Below are positions 34,021-48,683 of a DNA stretch of 64,000 nt, piece after piece. The first letter of the stretch is position 1. Each line of letters begins with the position of its first letter. The stretch is taken from the NCBI RefSeq assembly GCF_000423165.1, contig NZ_KE383983.1, forward strand, positions 1-64,000. The letters run 5' to 3'. A model generated the notes under the pieces. The model made no database searches, was not told the origin of the DNA, and saw only the letters and a program-made list of their open reading frames with translations. Position numbers and translations under genes: made by a program. The stretch is from Pseudidiomarina sediminum DSM 21906. Its GTDB lineage: Bacteria; Pseudomonadota; Gammaproteobacteria; Enterobacterales; Alteromonadaceae.

Positions 34021-34371
34021 TTAGAGCTCTATCAGCTCTTGGTCAGTGAGTTTTTTTAGCTTCACGCCATCAACCACCATGTACCAAGACCCATCTTCGA
34101 AGTAGGGCGCCTGACTCACTTCAAATGTCGACGTCCATACGAAAAAGCCATAGACAAAGTCATCTCCGTTAAATTCTTTCAACGGCCCTTGCATCTGTAT
34201 CTGCGTCGAGCCATCGACCCGCTGATAAGCCATCAAGCCATCTGCAGAAATAAGTAAGTAAACGCCATCGCCATGCCATTCGCCGACATAATTGAGCTTG
34301 TCCTGTGGAATCGGCTGAGTACAGCCAACCAAGGTTAGCAAAACAACGAAAATCAGTAAGTAGCGTTTCAT
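34021..34371 (-). CDS. Small lipoprotein, unknown function
   Basis: A 116-aa lipoprotein: the signal peptide ends in LTLVGC. The mature part is rich in beta-forming and aromatic residues (GEWHGDGVYLLISADGLMAYQRV), like a small beta-barrel or lipocalin-like sensor fold. No family recognised. It sits 9 bp downstream of the TraB-like gene and is likely co-transcribed with it. Confidence 0.72.
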   Translation of the reverse strand: MKRYLLIFVVLLTLVGCTQPIPQDKLNYVGEWHGDGVYLLISADGLMAYQRVDGSTQIQMQGPLKEFNGDDFVYGFFVWTSTFEVSQAPYFEDGSWYMVVDGVKLKKLTDQELIEL

Positions 34372-34380
34372 ATTATGTCC

Positions 34381-35454
34381 TTATTCTTTAGCGATCAGGT
34401 CATTGAACTGCACTAACTCCACAGCAATCATATTTGCCAAATAGCGCTCTAAAAAAACTTTATGATTCGCCCCAACCACAATTACCACACGCCCACCAAT
34501 GTGCTCAGTGACCACACGCATAATATTGGACGTCATATTCAAATTACGTACTTCCCACAGCGCAAAACGCGCCAATGCCGATTCCGGGTCTAGATCTTTA
34601 TCAACGAACGCAGTCCAGTCGGTGTTAATAACTTGCTGTTGATACGCCTCACTATTCAACCATTGAAATAAAGGTAACCATTCTCCACGCTCCAAGCCAG
34701 TTTGTTTCAATTGTTCAGGCTTCGAAATGTAGTCACTGGCTTGTAGTGTTTTCATGTACTCGGACGCCATATAAGAAGGCATCAAGCGTTCAACCACGGG
34801 CGCGTACATATCTTTATCGAGGTGATCATCAATCGGATAGATCCGGTTCAACTGCAAGCGCTGAGCGAGTGCAGCTGCAACGGAGTTACGTTCATTGTTG
34901 GTCGAAGTGAGTCGATTCAAGTAATCCACGAGTTCCGATGACAAGCTATCTTGCGGCGCCTGACGCTGAAGGTAATGCCACTGCAACGCGGCGGTATCGG
35001 TCGCATAGCCTGCAATCGCATACTGAAGCAGTTGTATGCGTTTGGCGCTATCTAGGGACTGTTCAGCCAGCAGTTCATGCATCGCTGCTAACGCCTGGGA
35101 TGCCGTGACAGCAAGCGTTTGCTGTTGTTGCTCGGCAAGAGTTTGTAGCCGTGTGCCGACGAACTGTTGCAAAATAGGATGATAAGCTTCACTGCCATGT
35201 TGCATGGCGATAATATCTTCCGGACGCAACGTCTCAACACCGATCGCTGTCGGCTTAAACCGCGCCAGTGGTTCAAGCACCTCTTGCAACGCATCAGCTG
35301 CAAGCGGCTCTTTAATGGTGCTGAGATGCGCACTACCTAGCACCATCACTTGCGTTTTCATCTTTACACGTTCACTTAGCTGCGCAATCGCATCATCCGC
35401 AACAGCAACCTTGGTAAACAACAACGTGAGACCTACAACCAAGATACGAATCAT
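34381..35454 (-). CDS. DUF5694/TraB-TIKI-like periplasmic protein
   Basis: A 357-aa exported protein (signal peptide cleaved near VAVAD). Two short motifs recall the TraB/GumN/TIKI superfamily: MVLGSAHL near the start with a following IGVETL, and VVIVVGANHKVFLERYL near the end. These contain the paired His and Glu used by TIKI metalloproteases. Family placement is by eye. The function in bacteria is not established; DUF5694 members are often annotated only as hypothetical. Confidence 0.7.
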   Translation of the reverse strand: MIRILVVGLTLLFTKVAVADDAIAQLSERVKMKTQVMVLGSAHLSTIKEPLAADALQEVLEPLARFKPTAIGVETLRPEDIIAMQHGSEAYHPILQQFVGTRLQTLAEQQQQTLAVTASQALAAMHELLAEQSLDSAKRIQLLQYAIAGYATDTAALQWHYLQRQAPQDSLSSELVDYLNRLTSTNNERNSVAAALAQRLQLNRIYPIDDHLDKDMYAPVVERLMPSYMASEYMKTLQASDYISKPEQLKQTGLERGEWLPLFQWLNSEAYQQQVINTDWTAFVDKDLDPESALARFALWEVRNLNMTSNIMRVVTEHIGGRVVIVVGANHKVFLERYLANMIAVELVQFNDLIAKE

Positions 35455-35530
35455 TAATTTTCCTTGTTATACAGCGACTTTGCTCACCAGAATATAACAA
35501 AAGTCTAACGATAGGTAAGTGATTTATAAA

Positions 35531-35809
35531 TCAGAAGCGAGAGTCATTCTCACAAGGTATACCGTCATAGTCACCGTCCATTTTGGTACCAGGACAATTC
35601 CGAATGAAAAACTCAGCTTCCGCACGTGAGGTCATTTGGCTGCAATGTGTGCGGCCGTCACACTTAAAACCTGAATGGGTCGAAGTCGGTTGGTAACTTG
35701 ACGGCGGCGCTACGTCAAGCGCAGGCTGTTCAGCCGATGTGACCTTATTCAGGGAATAATAGTGCCAGCAGACATAAACAATAATTACCAGCAAGAGTAA
35801 CTTTCTCAT
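35531..35809 (-). CDS. Excalibur calcium-binding domain protein
   Basis: A 92-aa protein with an N-terminal membrane anchor (LLLLVIIVYVCWHYY), a short linker and a C-terminal excalibur domain: FKCDGRTHCSQMTS, AEFFIRNCPGTK and DGDYDGIPCE. The DxDxDG-like loop is the predicted Ca2+ site and four Cys probably form disulfides. The domain is common in secreted or surface proteins and nucleases, but no nuclease part is present here. Confidence 0.88.
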   Translation of the reverse strand: MRKLLLLVIIVYVCWHYYSLNKVTSAEQPALDVAPPSSYQPTSTHSGFKCDGRTHCSQMTSRAEAEFFIRNCPGTKMDGDYDGIPCENDSRF

Positions 35810-35868
35810 AGCCCTTCTCCTTGTGATGCCAACTTTTCCTATACTGCCGCATTATTGTTCATAAAAAA

Positions 35869-36198
35869 CTAATGGCTCATCGATTTCGAAAATACATTAA
35901 TAACGACCACACCAGCGATAATCAGGGCAATACCTATCAACGCAGCCAGATCCGGAATTTGCTTAAACCAGAGCGCGGCAATAGATGTGATAAGCACGAT
36001 ACCCGCTCCCGACCAAACCGCATAAGCAACGCCAACGGGCACGGTTTTCACCACTAAGGATAAAAAGTAGAAGGCGATGCAGTACGCAACAATACACACC
36101 GTACTCGCAACACTATGACTAAAACCATTTGACGCTTTCAGCGCCAGCGTACCGATCACCTCAGATACAATCGCAATCGCTAAATACACCCAACCCAA
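35869..36198 (-). CDS. SMR-family multidrug efflux protein (EmrE/QacE-like)
   Basis: A 109-aa four-helix membrane protein. The essential membrane Glu is Glu13 in AIVSEVIGT, and YAVWSGAGIV is the SMR signature. The length is standard. It should work as an antiparallel dimer that exchanges protons for cationic drugs, or guanidinium in the Gdx branch; I cannot tell which branch with certainty. It lies 10 bp after paralogue B. Confidence 0.92.
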   Translation of the reverse strand: MGWVYLAIAIVSEVIGTLALKASNGFSHSVASTVCIVAYCIAFYFLSLVVKTVPVGVAYAVWSGAGIVLITSIAALWFKQIPDLAALIGIALIIAGVVVINVFSKSMSH

Positions 36199-36208
36199 GT
36201 GCCTCTCC

Positions 36209-37162
36209 TTACTGAGCGAAGCGCTCTTTTAAGCGCCGTAGATCGGTTTTAAGAGCCTCGCGGCTGGCTTGCACTTGCTGCCGTTGTTCTACGGGCAAGT
36301 TACCATAGTTGATTAACAACTCTGCACGGCGTATCGAGCTCTCGTGAAAATAGAAAATATTAAATGATTGTCCCTCAGCGATATAAGCCGATTCTCGTTG
36401 GTAAAAATCTTCGATTTTTTCGTCGGTTGTCGATTGATAAGAGGTCAACGTTTCAAGAGTATTCTCGTAGTAGTCGCCACTATAGGTTAGTGAATCATAG
36501 CGACCACCTTTATCATTCATAATAAGGTCACTAAGCACTAAACTACCGTCATATAAACTATAATTAATCAGTTGTTGGTGCAGTTCTGGTCCAACCGCGG
36601 CAGCTTCATACCAGAGCTCTATGACGCCTTTATCTAGTTCCGAGAAAGCCATTAAATTTAACCAATCATCGTCTGTAGCCACTTGTGCGCCTAAATCTAG
36701 AAAACGTTGAAAATATTCCGTACTCAGTTCGCCTTCAGTAATCAAAACTGCCATATACATCGGCGAGTAAGCGCCAAATTCCCCTGAAGCAAAGATAGAT
36801 TCATTGCTATCCAAATACCCAGCTTCAACCATCGCCAGCAATATCTCCGCGCCAATGCCCTTGGCTAAAGGATCCTCCTTCAAAGCATCCATCAACGCTC
36901 TACCGCGTAAATCACCAAACCTTTCCAGTGCTGCCGCAATACGTAATGCTTTCTCATCCAGTGCGCTTTGCTCTGCGGGCGTGCTGGACATTTCGGTTTG
37001 GGATGCCGCTGGGCTATTTGTAGGAATCGTGGGGCTTAACTTCTCCGGCGGCTCCGAAGTAGGCGCAACAGAGCCCAGCGCTGCAGGCTCCGGTGTTTGA
37101 ACGTAGTAATAGGCTGACACAGCGATGAGGAGGGTAAGCCCTCCTAAAATAATGCGTTTCAT
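36209..37162 (-). CDS. Membrane-anchored protein of unknown function, paralogue B
   Basis: A 317-aa protein with an N-terminal helix (ILGGLTLLIAVSAYYYV), a Pro/Ser/Thr-rich linker (residues 25-65) and a mostly helical periplasmic domain. It is a paralogue of the 319-aa protein 3 kb downstream: EILLAMVEAG, GELSTEYFQRFLDLGA, DDDWLNLM, VIELWYEAAAVGPELHQQL and LIMNDK align without large gaps. Identity is modest, so the duplication is not recent. No family name recognised; ankyrin-like helices are possible. Confidence 0.78.
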   Translation of the reverse strand: MKRIILGGLTLLIAVSAYYYVQTPEPAALGSVAPTSEPPEKLSPTIPTNSPAASQTEMSSTPAEQSALDEKALRIAAALERFGDLRGRALMDALKEDPLAKGIGAEILLAMVEAGYLDSNESIFASGEFGAYSPMYMAVLITEGELSTEYFQRFLDLGAQVATDDDWLNLMAFSELDKGVIELWYEAAAVGPELHQQLINYSLYDGSLVLSDLIMNDKGGRYDSLTYSGDYYENTLETLTSYQSTTDEKIEDFYQRESAYIAEGQSFNIFYFHESSIRRAELLINYGNLPVEQRQQVQASREALKTDLRRLKERFAQ

Positions 37163-37273
37163 CCGATTCGAACATGCCTTGCTTTGAAATGGCCTTATGT
37201 TTTATTTTTGTTAAATTTAACAAGACAAGCGAGGAGGGTCAACACAGCGGTTTTTGAAGACCAGCTCACCAAC

Positions 37274-37297
37274 AAAAAAGGGCTCCGAAGAGCCCTT
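37274..37297 (-). terminator. Rho-independent terminator of glmS
   Basis: On the minus strand AAGGGCTC-TTCG-GAGCCCTT is followed by TTTTTT, 24 bp past the glmS stop. Confidence 0.95.
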
Positions 37298-37320
37298 AAT
37301 CACAAAGTGTTACCACCGGC

Positions 37321-39153
37321 TTACTCAACCGTCACCGACTTGGCGAGGTTACGTGGTTGGTCGACGTCGGTGCCTTTGATGATGGCAGCGAAGTACGACA
37401 GCAACTGTAACGGAATGGTGTACACGATCGGCGCAATCAGCTCGTCGCAATGGCTGACGTTGATCACACGCATGTTCTCATCGCCTTTGAAGTTAGCGTC
37501 TTTATCGGCGAACACGTACATGATGCCGCCACGGGCACGAACTTCTTCGACATTCGACTTCAACTTCTCGAGCAGCTCATCATTCGGCGCCACCACAATC
37601 ACTGGCATTTCAGCGTCAATCAACGCCAATGGGCCATGTTTGAGCTCGCCAGCAGCATAAGCTTCCGCGTGAATGTAAGAGATCTCTTTGAGCTTCAAGG
37701 CGCCTTCCATCGCGATCGGGTACTGTGAGCCTCGACCGAGGAACAAGCTATGGTATTTGTCGGCAAACTCAGGTGCTAAGGCTTCAATCTCATCACTTAA
37801 CAGCAAAGCTTCTTCAAGCTTCGATGGCAAGGCTTTCAAAGCGGTAACAATATGTTCTTGTTTGTCCGCAGAAAGGCCACGTGACTGACCTAAGGCCAAC
37901 ACCAACATCAATAAGCCCACCAACTGCGTCGTAAAGGCTTTGGTTGAAGCGACGCCAATCTCGGTACCAGCACGGGTCATGTACGCTAAATCAGATTCGC
38001 GTACCATCGATGACGTCGACACGTTACAAATGGTCAACGAGCCCTTATAGCCAAGCTCTTTCGACAAGCGCAATGCGGCTAGGGTATCGGCCGTTTCACC
38101 TGACTGTGAAATGGTCACCAATAGGCTATTTGGATGCACATAAGACTGGCGATAACGGAATTCTGAGGCAATTTCGACATTGCACGACACACCGGCCAGA
38201 GCTTCTAACCAATAGCGCGCCACCATACCGGCATGGTACGAGGTCCCACAGGCCACAATTTGCACGTGCTCGATGCCTTTCAGCAGTTCCATCGCCCCTT
38301 CACCAAAGGCGTTATCAGCAACTTTACCGTCCAACAATCGGCCATCAAGCGCATTACGCACGGCACTTGGCTGTTCGTGAATTTCTTTCAGCATATAGTG
38401 TCGGTAGTTGCCTTTACCACCGGCATCGTACTGGCCATCAGACTCATGGATCTCACGGGTTACTGGCTCACCGGCCGCGTTATATACTTTCACCGCGGTG
38501 CGCGTGATATCCGCCATATCACCTTCTTCAAGGTACATAAAACGACGTGTCACAGGTAACAAGGCTAATTGATCCGAGGCGATAAAGTTCTCACCAATAC
38601 CTAAGCCGATCACCAGCGGGCTGCCTGAACGCGCGACGACCAAACGGCCGGGCTCTTTGCAGTCCATAACCACAGTACCGTAAGCCCCTTCAAGTTGGCG
38701 CACGGCAGCTTGCACGGCATCAAACAAATCGTCGTGCGTTTTACGTGCCTGATGCACCAAGTGGCAAATCACTTCGGTATCGGTGTCAGAATCGAAGGTA
38801 TAGCCTTGTGCAATCAACTGTTCGCGCAGCGTTTCATGGTTTTCGATAATGCCGTTGTGCACCACCGCAATACAGTTATGAGAGATATGCGGATGGGCAT
38901 TAGCTTCGGTAACGCCACCATGGGTGGCCCAACGAGTATGCGCGATACCAGTGGTGCCTGATAAGGGGTGCTCACCCACCGCGTCCTTCAAGGCTTGTAC
39001 CTTACCGGTACGACGCATGCTTTCAATCACTCCATCGTCGCTCAATACAGCTAACCCTGCTGAATCGTAGCCACGGTACTCAAGACGCTTCAGACCTTCG
39101 AGGAGGATCTCACTGATGCGACGTTCCGACGTTGCGCCAACAATACCACACAT
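37321..39153 (-). CDS. glmS: Glutamine-fructose-6-phosphate aminotransferase
   Basis: A 610-aa enzyme that makes glucosamine-6-phosphate for peptidoglycan and LPS. The N-terminal glutaminase domain begins MCGIVGA, with the catalytic Cys exposed after Met removal, and has HTRWATHGG. Two SIS domains follow ([27 protein letters not shown]), and the protein ends AKSVTVE like E. coli GlmS. It starts 5 bp after glmU, so they form an operon. No riboswitch is evident; gammaproteobacteria usually control glmS by small RNAs. Confidence 0.98.
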   Translation of the reverse strand: MCGIVGATSERRISEILLEGLKRLEYRGYDSAGLAVLSDDGVIESMRRTGKVQALKDAVGEHPLSGTTGIAHTRWATHGGVTEANAHPHISHNCIAVVHNGIIENHETLREQLIAQGYTFDSDTDTEVICHLVHQARKTHDDLFDAVQAAVRQLEGAYGTVVMDCKEPGRLVVARSGSPLVIGLGIGENFIASDQLALLPVTRRFMYLEEGDMADITRTAVKVYNAAGEPVTREIHESDGQYDAGGKGNYRHYMLKEIHEQPSAVRNALDGRLLDGKVADNAFGEGAMELLKGIEHVQIVACGTSYHAGMVARYWLEALAGVSCNVEIASEFRYRQSYVHPNSLLVTISQSGETADTLAALRLSKELGYKGSLTICNVSTSSMVRESDLAYMTRAGTEIGVASTKAFTTQLVGLLMLVLALGQSRGLSADKQEHIVTALKALPSKLEEALLLSDEIEALAPEFADKYHSLFLGRGSQYPIAMEGALKLKEISYIHAEAYAAGELKHGPLALIDAEMPVIVVAPNDELLEKLKSNVEEVRARGGIMYVFADKDANFKGDENMRVINVSHCDELIAPIVYTIPLQLLSYFAAIIKGTDVDQPRNLAKSVTVE

Positions 39154-39158
39154 ACTAC

Positions 39159-40523
39159 TTATCCCTTTTTCTGAGGCCGTTGCCAGCCAGTAAGATTACG
39201 TTGTTTCCCACGAGCGATCGCCAGCTCGTCGTCCTCGACATCCTTAGTGATGGTTGAACCTGCACCCACAGTGGCAAGCTTACCGATACGTACCGGTGCG
39301 ACCAAAGAGCTGTTGGAGCCAATAAAAGCGCCATCAGCTATGGTTGTGGTCGACTTATTCACCCCATCATAATTACAGGTGATGGTGCCGGCACCAATAT
39401 TCACCTGTGCGCCAATCACCGCATCACCTAAGTAGGTGAGGTGATTCGCTTTCGAACCTTTGCCTAATCTACTTTTCTTCATTTCGACAAAGTTGCCGAC
39501 TTTAGCGCCTTGCTCGAGAATCGAGCCTGGACGTAAGCGCGCATATGGACCTACTTCGCAGTGTTCCGCCACATCAGCATCTTCAACAATGCTGTGCGAC
39601 TTAATCCGTGTACCGGCGGCAATACGGCAATTGCGTAAAATACAGTGACTTTCGATGACAACACCTTCGCCAAGTTCCACATCGCCCTCGAAAATAACAT
39701 TCACGTCAATCACCACGTCATTGGCAATCTGTACCTTACCACGTACGTCAATGCGCGCTGGGTCAAGGAGAGTCGCACCATCAATCATCAATTGTTCGGC
39801 TTGGCGCTGTTGGTAAGCACGTTCAAGTGCGGCCAGTTGTACACGGTTATTGGCGCCTTCTACCTCATGAATGTCCTGAGGTTGAGTTGAAGCGATGTTT
39901 ACGCCCTCTGCCGAGGCCATAGCAACGATATCCGTCAGGTAGTATTCCCCTTGTGCGTTATCGTTGGATAACTGGCTTAGCCAGCGTTTTAGGGCCTTGC
40001 CTTGCACCAACATCATGCCGGTGTTGGCTTCACAAACCTGCAACTGCTCGGGTGTGGCATCTTTTTGTTCAACGATACCGGTGATCTTGCCATCAGCATC
40101 ACGCAAGATACGTCCATAGCCGGTTGGATCCGGAAGCGTAACCGTCAGCAACGCCAACTCAGTATCACGCCCTGCTGCAACCAACTGTTCAAGCGTAGCG
40201 ACGCGGGTAAGCGGTACATCACCATACAAAATTAACACGTGCTCGTCGTCACCAACGTGGGGGACGACCTGTTGTACAGCATGTCCTGTACCGAGTTGCT
40301 CGGCTTGCTCGACAAAGTTCAGTTGCTGCTCGCCTAAGCGCTCCAACAACGCCTCCGCGCCATGACCGTAGATCACGTGAATCGCGTCGGATTGCAAATT
40401 GCGCGCAGCATCAATCACATGCTGCACCATAGGTTTATGGGCGACGGGGTGGAGTACTTTCGGCAATGCCGACCGCATACGTGTGCCTTTTCCGGCGGCC
40501 AACACGACTACACTTAATGACAT
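39159..40523 (-). CDS. glmU: Bifunctional UDP-GlcNAc pyrophosphorylase/glucosamine-1-P acetyltransferase
   Basis: A 454-aa two-domain enzyme. The N-terminal nucleotidyltransferase has [19 protein letters not shown] and [10 protein letters not shown]. The C-terminal left-handed beta-helix performs acetylation ([42 protein letters not shown]). It makes UDP-GlcNAc from the product chain of GlmS and GlmM. Length matches E. coli (456). It has a gap of about 208 bp to atpC that holds the atp terminator and probably its own promoter. Confidence 0.98.
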   Translation of the reverse strand: MSLSVVVLAAGKGTRMRSALPKVLHPVAHKPMVQHVIDAARNLQSDAIHVIYGHGAEALLERLGEQQLNFVEQAEQLGTGHAVQQVVPHVGDDEHVLILYGDVPLTRVATLEQLVAAGRDTELALLTVTLPDPTGYGRILRDADGKITGIVEQKDATPEQLQVCEANTGMMLVQGKALKRWLSQLSNDNAQGEYYLTDIVAMASAEGVNIASTQPQDIHEVEGANNRVQLAALERAYQQRQAEQLMIDGATLLDPARIDVRGKVQIANDVVIDVNVIFEGDVELGEGVVIESHCILRNCRIAAGTRIKSHSIVEDADVAEHCEVGPYARLRPGSILEQGAKVGNFVEMKKSRLGKGSKANHLTYLGDAVIGAQVNIGAGTITCNYDGVNKSTTTIADGAFIGSNSSLVAPVRIGKLATVGAGSTITKDVEDDELAIARGKQRNLTGWQRPQKKG

Positions 40524-40602
40524 GGGTCCGTCCCTTGAATGCTGGTTAAATAAATAATCCGCTTATTTTAGCGGTATTGCGTCAAATTAACAGGTGAAAA
40601 AC

Positions 40603-40649
40603 CTTCCGAAAACCACTGCTTTAGTGCCTTTGCAGAATCTTTTCGGAAG
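40603..40649. repeat. Inverted repeat upstream of glmU
   Basis: CTTCCGAAAA (40603-40612) and TTTTCGGAAG (40640-40649) are exact reverse complements separated by 27 bp. They lie about 80 bp upstream of the glmU start. This could be an operator or a leader hairpin; the role is unknown. Confidence 0.6.
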
Positions 40650-40673
40650 CTCTTTCGGCTCCTGCCGTAAAGA

Positions 40674-40703
40674 CAAAAAAGCCCATCCGAAAACGAATGG
40701 GCT
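40674..40703 (-). terminator. Rho-independent terminator of the atp operon
   Basis: On the minus strand GCCCATTCG-TTTT-CGGATGGGC (9 pairs, one wobble) is followed by TTTTTT, shortly after atpC. Confidence 0.94.
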
Positions 40704-40731
40704 TTTACGAGTTACTTTGGGCTGGTGCCTA

Positions 40732-41148
40732 TTATTTACGTAATTTACGAATAATCTGCAATTGTGCCAACGCCCGAGACAATTCTGCCGCAGCTTCTGC
40801 GTAGCTGAGGTCAGAACTTGAATCTGCGATTGCTTCTTCAGCGCGTTTCTTCGCATCAAGAGCTTGTTGTTCATCAAGCTCTTCACCGCGAACGGCTGTA
40901 TCAGCCAAAACCGTGACGTTGTGAGGCTGCACTTCCAGCACACCACCAGCAACGTAGATGATTTCTTCTTCACCGCCTTCTTTCACGACACGAACCATAC
41001 CTGGTTTGATTTGCGTGATAAGAGGCGCGTGACCAGGGTAGATACCCAACTCACCTTCGCTACCGGTCACTTGCACGGTCTCAACGGCGCCAGTAAACAA
41101 GCTGTCTTCGGCGCTGACCACGTCAAGGTGTACAGTTTTTGCTGCCAT
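40732..41148 (-). CDS. atpC: ATP synthase epsilon subunit
   Basis: A 138-aa F1 central-stalk subunit that couples rotation to catalysis and can inhibit ATP hydrolysis. The N-terminal beta-sandwich ([29 protein letters not shown]) and a two-helix C-terminus are intact. It is the last gene of the atp operon, 16 bp after atpD. Confidence 0.97.
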   Translation of the reverse strand: MAAKTVHLDVVSAEDSLFTGAVETVQVTGSEGELGIYPGHAPLITQIKPGMVRVVKEGGEEEIIYVAGGVLEVQPHNVTVLADTAVRGEELDEQQALDAKKRAEEAIADSSSDLSYAEAAAELSRALAQLQIIRKLRK

Positions 41149-41164
41149 TTAAACCTCCCGGTCC

Positions 41165-42589
<1,425 letters not shown>

Positions 42590-43462
42590 TTAAACCGCTT
42601 CGGCGCCCGATACAATTTCCGAAATTTCCTGCGTGATCGCTGCTTGACGTGCTTTGTTGTACACAAGCTGCAACTGATCAATGAGGTCTTCGGCGTTGTC
42701 GGTAGCGGCTTTCATTGCCACCATCCGCGCTGCCTGTTCACTAGCGATGTTGTCCACCACGCCTTGGTACACTGTTGATTCAACGAAACGACGAATCAAG
42801 GTATCCAAAATGGCTTGTGGGCCTGGCTCGTACAGGTAGTCCCAGCTACCTGATTGCACGCGCTCGCGCTCTTCGCCTTCAGCTTTTGGCAACGGTAGCA
42901 ATTGCGCTATCGTTGGCTCTTGCTTCATGGTGTTGACAAACTTGTTGTACACCACGTAAAGGCGATCGATATTGCCTTCGTCGAAAGCTTTAAGCATCAC
43001 TTGCACGGTGCCGAGCACATCGGTCACGCTTGGCTTATCACCAAGACCTGACGTTTGCGCCAGTAAACGGCCTCCAAAGCGTTTAAAGAAACCCGTTGCC
43101 TTGCTGCCAATCGCCGCGAAATCAACTTCCACACCGTTTTCTTGCTGTGCTTGGGCATGCTTCACTACCGCTTTAAATTCGTTAGTGTTCAAGCCGCCAC
43201 ACAAACCACGGTCGGTTGAAATGACGATATAGCCAACTCGCTTCACAGCACGTTCTTCAAGGAACGGATGCTTATATTCGAGGTTGGCATGGGCAACATG
43301 GCCGATCACTTTGCGAATGCTATCGGCATACGGACGACTTGAAGCCATCCGTTCCTGCGCCTTTTTCATTTTCGACGCAGCAACCATTTCCATTGCGCTA
43401 GTGATCTTCTGAGTATTGTTAATACTCCCGATCTTGGTTTTTATCTCTTTACCGCCGGCCAT
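42590..43462 (-). CDS. atpG: ATP synthase gamma subunit
   Basis: A 290-aa F1 rotor shaft. Conserved coiled-coil ends [21 protein letters not shown] and the C-terminal [19 protein letters not shown] match the family, as does [11 protein letters not shown]. It lies between atpA and atpD as usual. Confidence 0.98.
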   Translation of the reverse strand: MAGGKEIKTKIGSINNTQKITSAMEMVAASKMKKAQERMASSRPYADSIRKVIGHVAHANLEYKHPFLEERAVKRVGYIVISTDRGLCGGLNTNEFKAVVKHAQAQQENGVEVDFAAIGSKATGFFKRFGGRLLAQTSGLGDKPSVTDVLGTVQVMLKAFDEGNIDRLYVVYNKFVNTMKQEPTIAQLLPLPKAEGEERERVQSGSWDYLYEPGPQAILDTLIRRFVESTVYQGVVDNIASEQAARMVAMKAATDNAEDLIDQLQLVYNKARQAAITQEISEIVSGAEAV

Positions 43463-43519
43463 GATAATCTCCTGTTAACTCAACGACGTGTGGCCACTTG
43501 TGAAAGCGGCCACTGCTCT

Positions 43520-45061
<1,542 letters not shown>

Positions 45062-45075
45062 GCTCAAGTCCCCAA

Positions 45076-45609
45076 TTAGGATTGCAGTGCATGAGTAAGC
45101 CGTTCGAGCTTACCGCGCACCGTACCGTCAATCACGGTGTCACCAGCTTTAATGTATAAGCCACTGACAATCGCTGCATCGACACTGCAATTCAGCTTAA
45201 CTTTGCGTGAAAAACGTTTTTCTAACGTTTGTGCTAGATTGTCCTGCTGTTGCTGTGTCAATTCGACAGCAGCGGTTACATCTACTGCGATTTCGCGCTC
45301 GTAATCGGCACGGAATTCGCTGTACAGTTTTTCCACAGCAGGGAGAGCTTTCAAGCGGTCATTTTCCGCCATCAAACGTACGAAATTTTGGCCTTTTTCA
45401 TCCAACTGTTCGCCGCAGACGTTAATGAAAACTTCTACCTTCTTATCTAGCGTTTCGGCGCTACTCAAAAAAGTTGCCATAGCTTCGTCTTTTGCTACTG
45501 CTGCAGCGAAAACGATCATCTCATGCCACTTTTCGATAGCGCCTTGCTCTAGTGCAAAATCAAAAGCTGCTTTTGCATAGGGGCGAGCAACCGTAGTCAA
45601 TTCTGACAT
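45076..45609 (-). CDS. atpH: ATP synthase delta subunit
   Basis: A 177-aa peripheral-stalk cap that links F1 alpha to the b subunits. [19 protein letters not shown] is the classic N-terminus; the C-terminal block [24 protein letters not shown] is the PROSITE-like delta signature. The ATG at 45609 gives the standard length. Confidence 0.97.
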   Translation of the reverse strand: MSELTTVARPYAKAAFDFALEQGAIEKWHEMIVFAAAVAKDEAMATFLSSAETLDKKVEVFINVCGEQLDEKGQNFVRLMAENDRLKALPAVEKLYSEFRADYEREIAVDVTAAVELTQQQQDNLAQTLEKRFSRKVKLNCSVDAAIVSGLYIKAGDTVIDGTVRGKLERLTHALQS

Positions 45610-45627
45610 TTGCACAAACCCCTTTGG

Positions 45628-46098
45628 TTAGAGTTCAGCGACCAGTTTTTCAACGATGTCGCTGTGAGCGTTTTGATCAATTTCACGCTCAATAATTTTG
45701 CTAGCACCAGCAACTGCCAATACAGCAACTTGCTTGCGTAGCTCTTCGCGTAAGCGGTTGCGCTCAGCTTCGACTTCCGCATGACCGGCAGCAACGATTT
45801 TCTCGCGCTCTTGCTCGCCACGCTTCTTGCCGTCTTCAATCGACTCATCGGCGCGTTTTTTCGCCTGAGCAATGATTTCAGCAGCTTGCGCTTTCGCGTC
45901 TTTAAGTTCGTCAGCGATTTTGGCTTGCGCTTGTTCCAAGCTTTTCTCAGCTTTTTCACCTGCAGCAAGGCCATCAGCAATCTTTTTCTGACGAGCTTCA
46001 ATCGCATTGTTCAGCGGTGGCCAAACAAACTTCATGCAGAACAGCACGAAGACGATAAACGCGATTAATTCACCGATTAGGGTCATGGTAATATTCAT
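45628..46098 (-). CDS. atpF: ATP synthase b subunit
   Basis: A 156-aa stalk subunit: one N-terminal transmembrane helix ([20 protein letters not shown]) and a long Ala/Lys/Glu-rich coiled coil. Length equals E. coli AtpF (156). Confidence 0.97.
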   Translation of the reverse strand: MNITMTLIGELIAFIVFVLFCMKFVWPPLNNAIEARQKKIADGLAAGEKAEKSLEQAQAKIADELKDAKAQAAEIIAQAKKRADESIEDGKKRGEQEREKIVAAGHAEVEAERNRLREELRKQVAVLAVAGASKIIEREIDQNAHSDIVEKLVAEL

Positions 46099-46145
46099 CG
46101 ACCCACCCTCCTATTCGTTCAGTTGTTCGAAAAAAGTACCGAGCC

Positions 46146-46421
<276 letters not shown>

Positions 46422-46434
46422 TTAATTACAAAAA

Positions 46435-47695
<1,261 letters not shown>

Positions 47696-47726
47696 GTGCT
47701 TCAAACCTCGGCTAAAAGCCCGCGAT

Positions 47727-47754
47727 AGTATAAAGATTTGCGTTTTAATTGCAA
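47727..47754 (-). promoter_or_regulatory. Promoter of the atp operon
   Basis: TTGCAA (47749-47754), a 16-bp spacer and TATACT (47727-47732) on the minus strand, about 30 bp upstream of the atpI GTG start. It was assigned by eye. Confidence 0.65.
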
Positions 47755-47769
47755 CAAAATGCAAGCCAA

Positions 47770-48669
47770 TTAAGCGTCTTCACTCGCTTGAAAGTGAGTA
47801 AGGATGCCATCGAGCTCGTCTAAACTACTGTAATTAATGACCACTTTACCTTTGCCTTTACGGCCATGGTTGATCGCTACTGCAGCACCTAGACGTTCGC
47901 TAAGACGTTGTTCTAACCGTTGAATATCCGCATCTGGCTGTTTTGGCGCAGGTGCCTTTTTCGGCTCTAGCGTCGCTCGCACCAGCTTTTCAGCTTCACG
48001 TACGGTCATCCCTTTCGCGGCAATAGTCCGCGCGACGTCGCTTTGTTGATCACCCTGAAGGGCAAGGAGGAGTTTGGCGTGACCAAGTTCAATATCGCCA
48101 CGCTCAAGAAGGGTTTTGGTTTCTTGTTCTAAATTATTCAACCGCAGCAAGTTCGTTACTGTTGCGCGCGATTTCCCAACAGCGTCAGCAACTTCTTGAT
48201 GGGTAAGTTGAAACTCTTCTAACAAACGTTGTAATGCGGTGGCTTCTTCCATCGCATTTAAATCTTCACGTTGAATGTTCTCAATCAACGCAATCGCCAC
48301 TGCAGCTTCATCTGGAACCGCTTTCACTAAGCATGGAACATCTTCCAAACGCGCCATCTGTGCAGCGCGCCAACGACGCTCACCAGCAATAATTTCATAG
48401 CGATCTTTGCCAATTTCACGCACCACAATCGGCTGAATGATACCTTGCGCTTTCACTGACGCGGCAAGATCTTCCAGTGCTTCTGGTGACATATCTTTAC
48501 GAGGCTGGTATTTACCCGGCTGCAAGAATTCAATCGGTAATTTTTGCAATTCACCTTTGGTTAAATCTTCCACGTCATCGACCGCTGGTTGCTCATGCTC
48601 TCGCACATTCTTGCTGGTCGTTAATAACGCATCTAGACCGCGTCCTAGTCCTCGTTTTTTGGCAGACAT
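47770..48669 (-). CDS. parB: Chromosome partition protein ParB
   Basis: A 299-aa CTP-dependent DNA clamp that loads at parS sites. KKRGLGRGLDALL is the usual start, GERRWRAAQMA is the CTP-binding/arginine patch, the helix-turn-helix includes LTHQEVADAVGKSRATVTNLLRL, and the C-terminal dimer domain follows. It lies 14 bp after parA. I found no perfect parS in the window. Confidence 0.97.
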   Translation of the reverse strand: MSAKKRGLGRGLDALLTTSKNVREHEQPAVDDVEDLTKGELQKLPIEFLQPGKYQPRKDMSPEALEDLAASVKAQGIIQPIVVREIGKDRYEIIAGERRWRAAQMARLEDVPCLVKAVPDEAAVAIALIENIQREDLNAMEEATALQRLLEEFQLTHQEVADAVGKSRATVTNLLRLNNLEQETKTLLERGDIELGHAKLLLALQGDQQSDVARTIAAKGMTVREAEKLVRATLEPKKAPAPKQPDADIQRLEQRLSERLGAAVAINHGRKGKGKVVINYSSLDELDGILTHFQASEDA

Positions 48670-48683
48670 AAAGCGTTGGTTCC

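Noticed and set aside
30888-37162. Genomic island with integrase or att sites
   Set aside because: No integrase, tRNA or direct repeat was seen; the genes look like ordinary chromosomal small genes.
37163-37320. glmS ribozyme or riboswitch
   Set aside because: This is the 3' side of glmS, holds only a terminator, and the ribozyme is not expected in this group.
37944-38507. 187-aa plus-strand frame antisense to glmS
   Set aside because: Shadow of the strongly conserved glmS; rich in Arg, His and Ser as mirror frames are.
40587-40973. 128-aa frame across the atp terminator and atpC
   Set aside because: It is a shadow of atpC and passes through the terminator hairpin.
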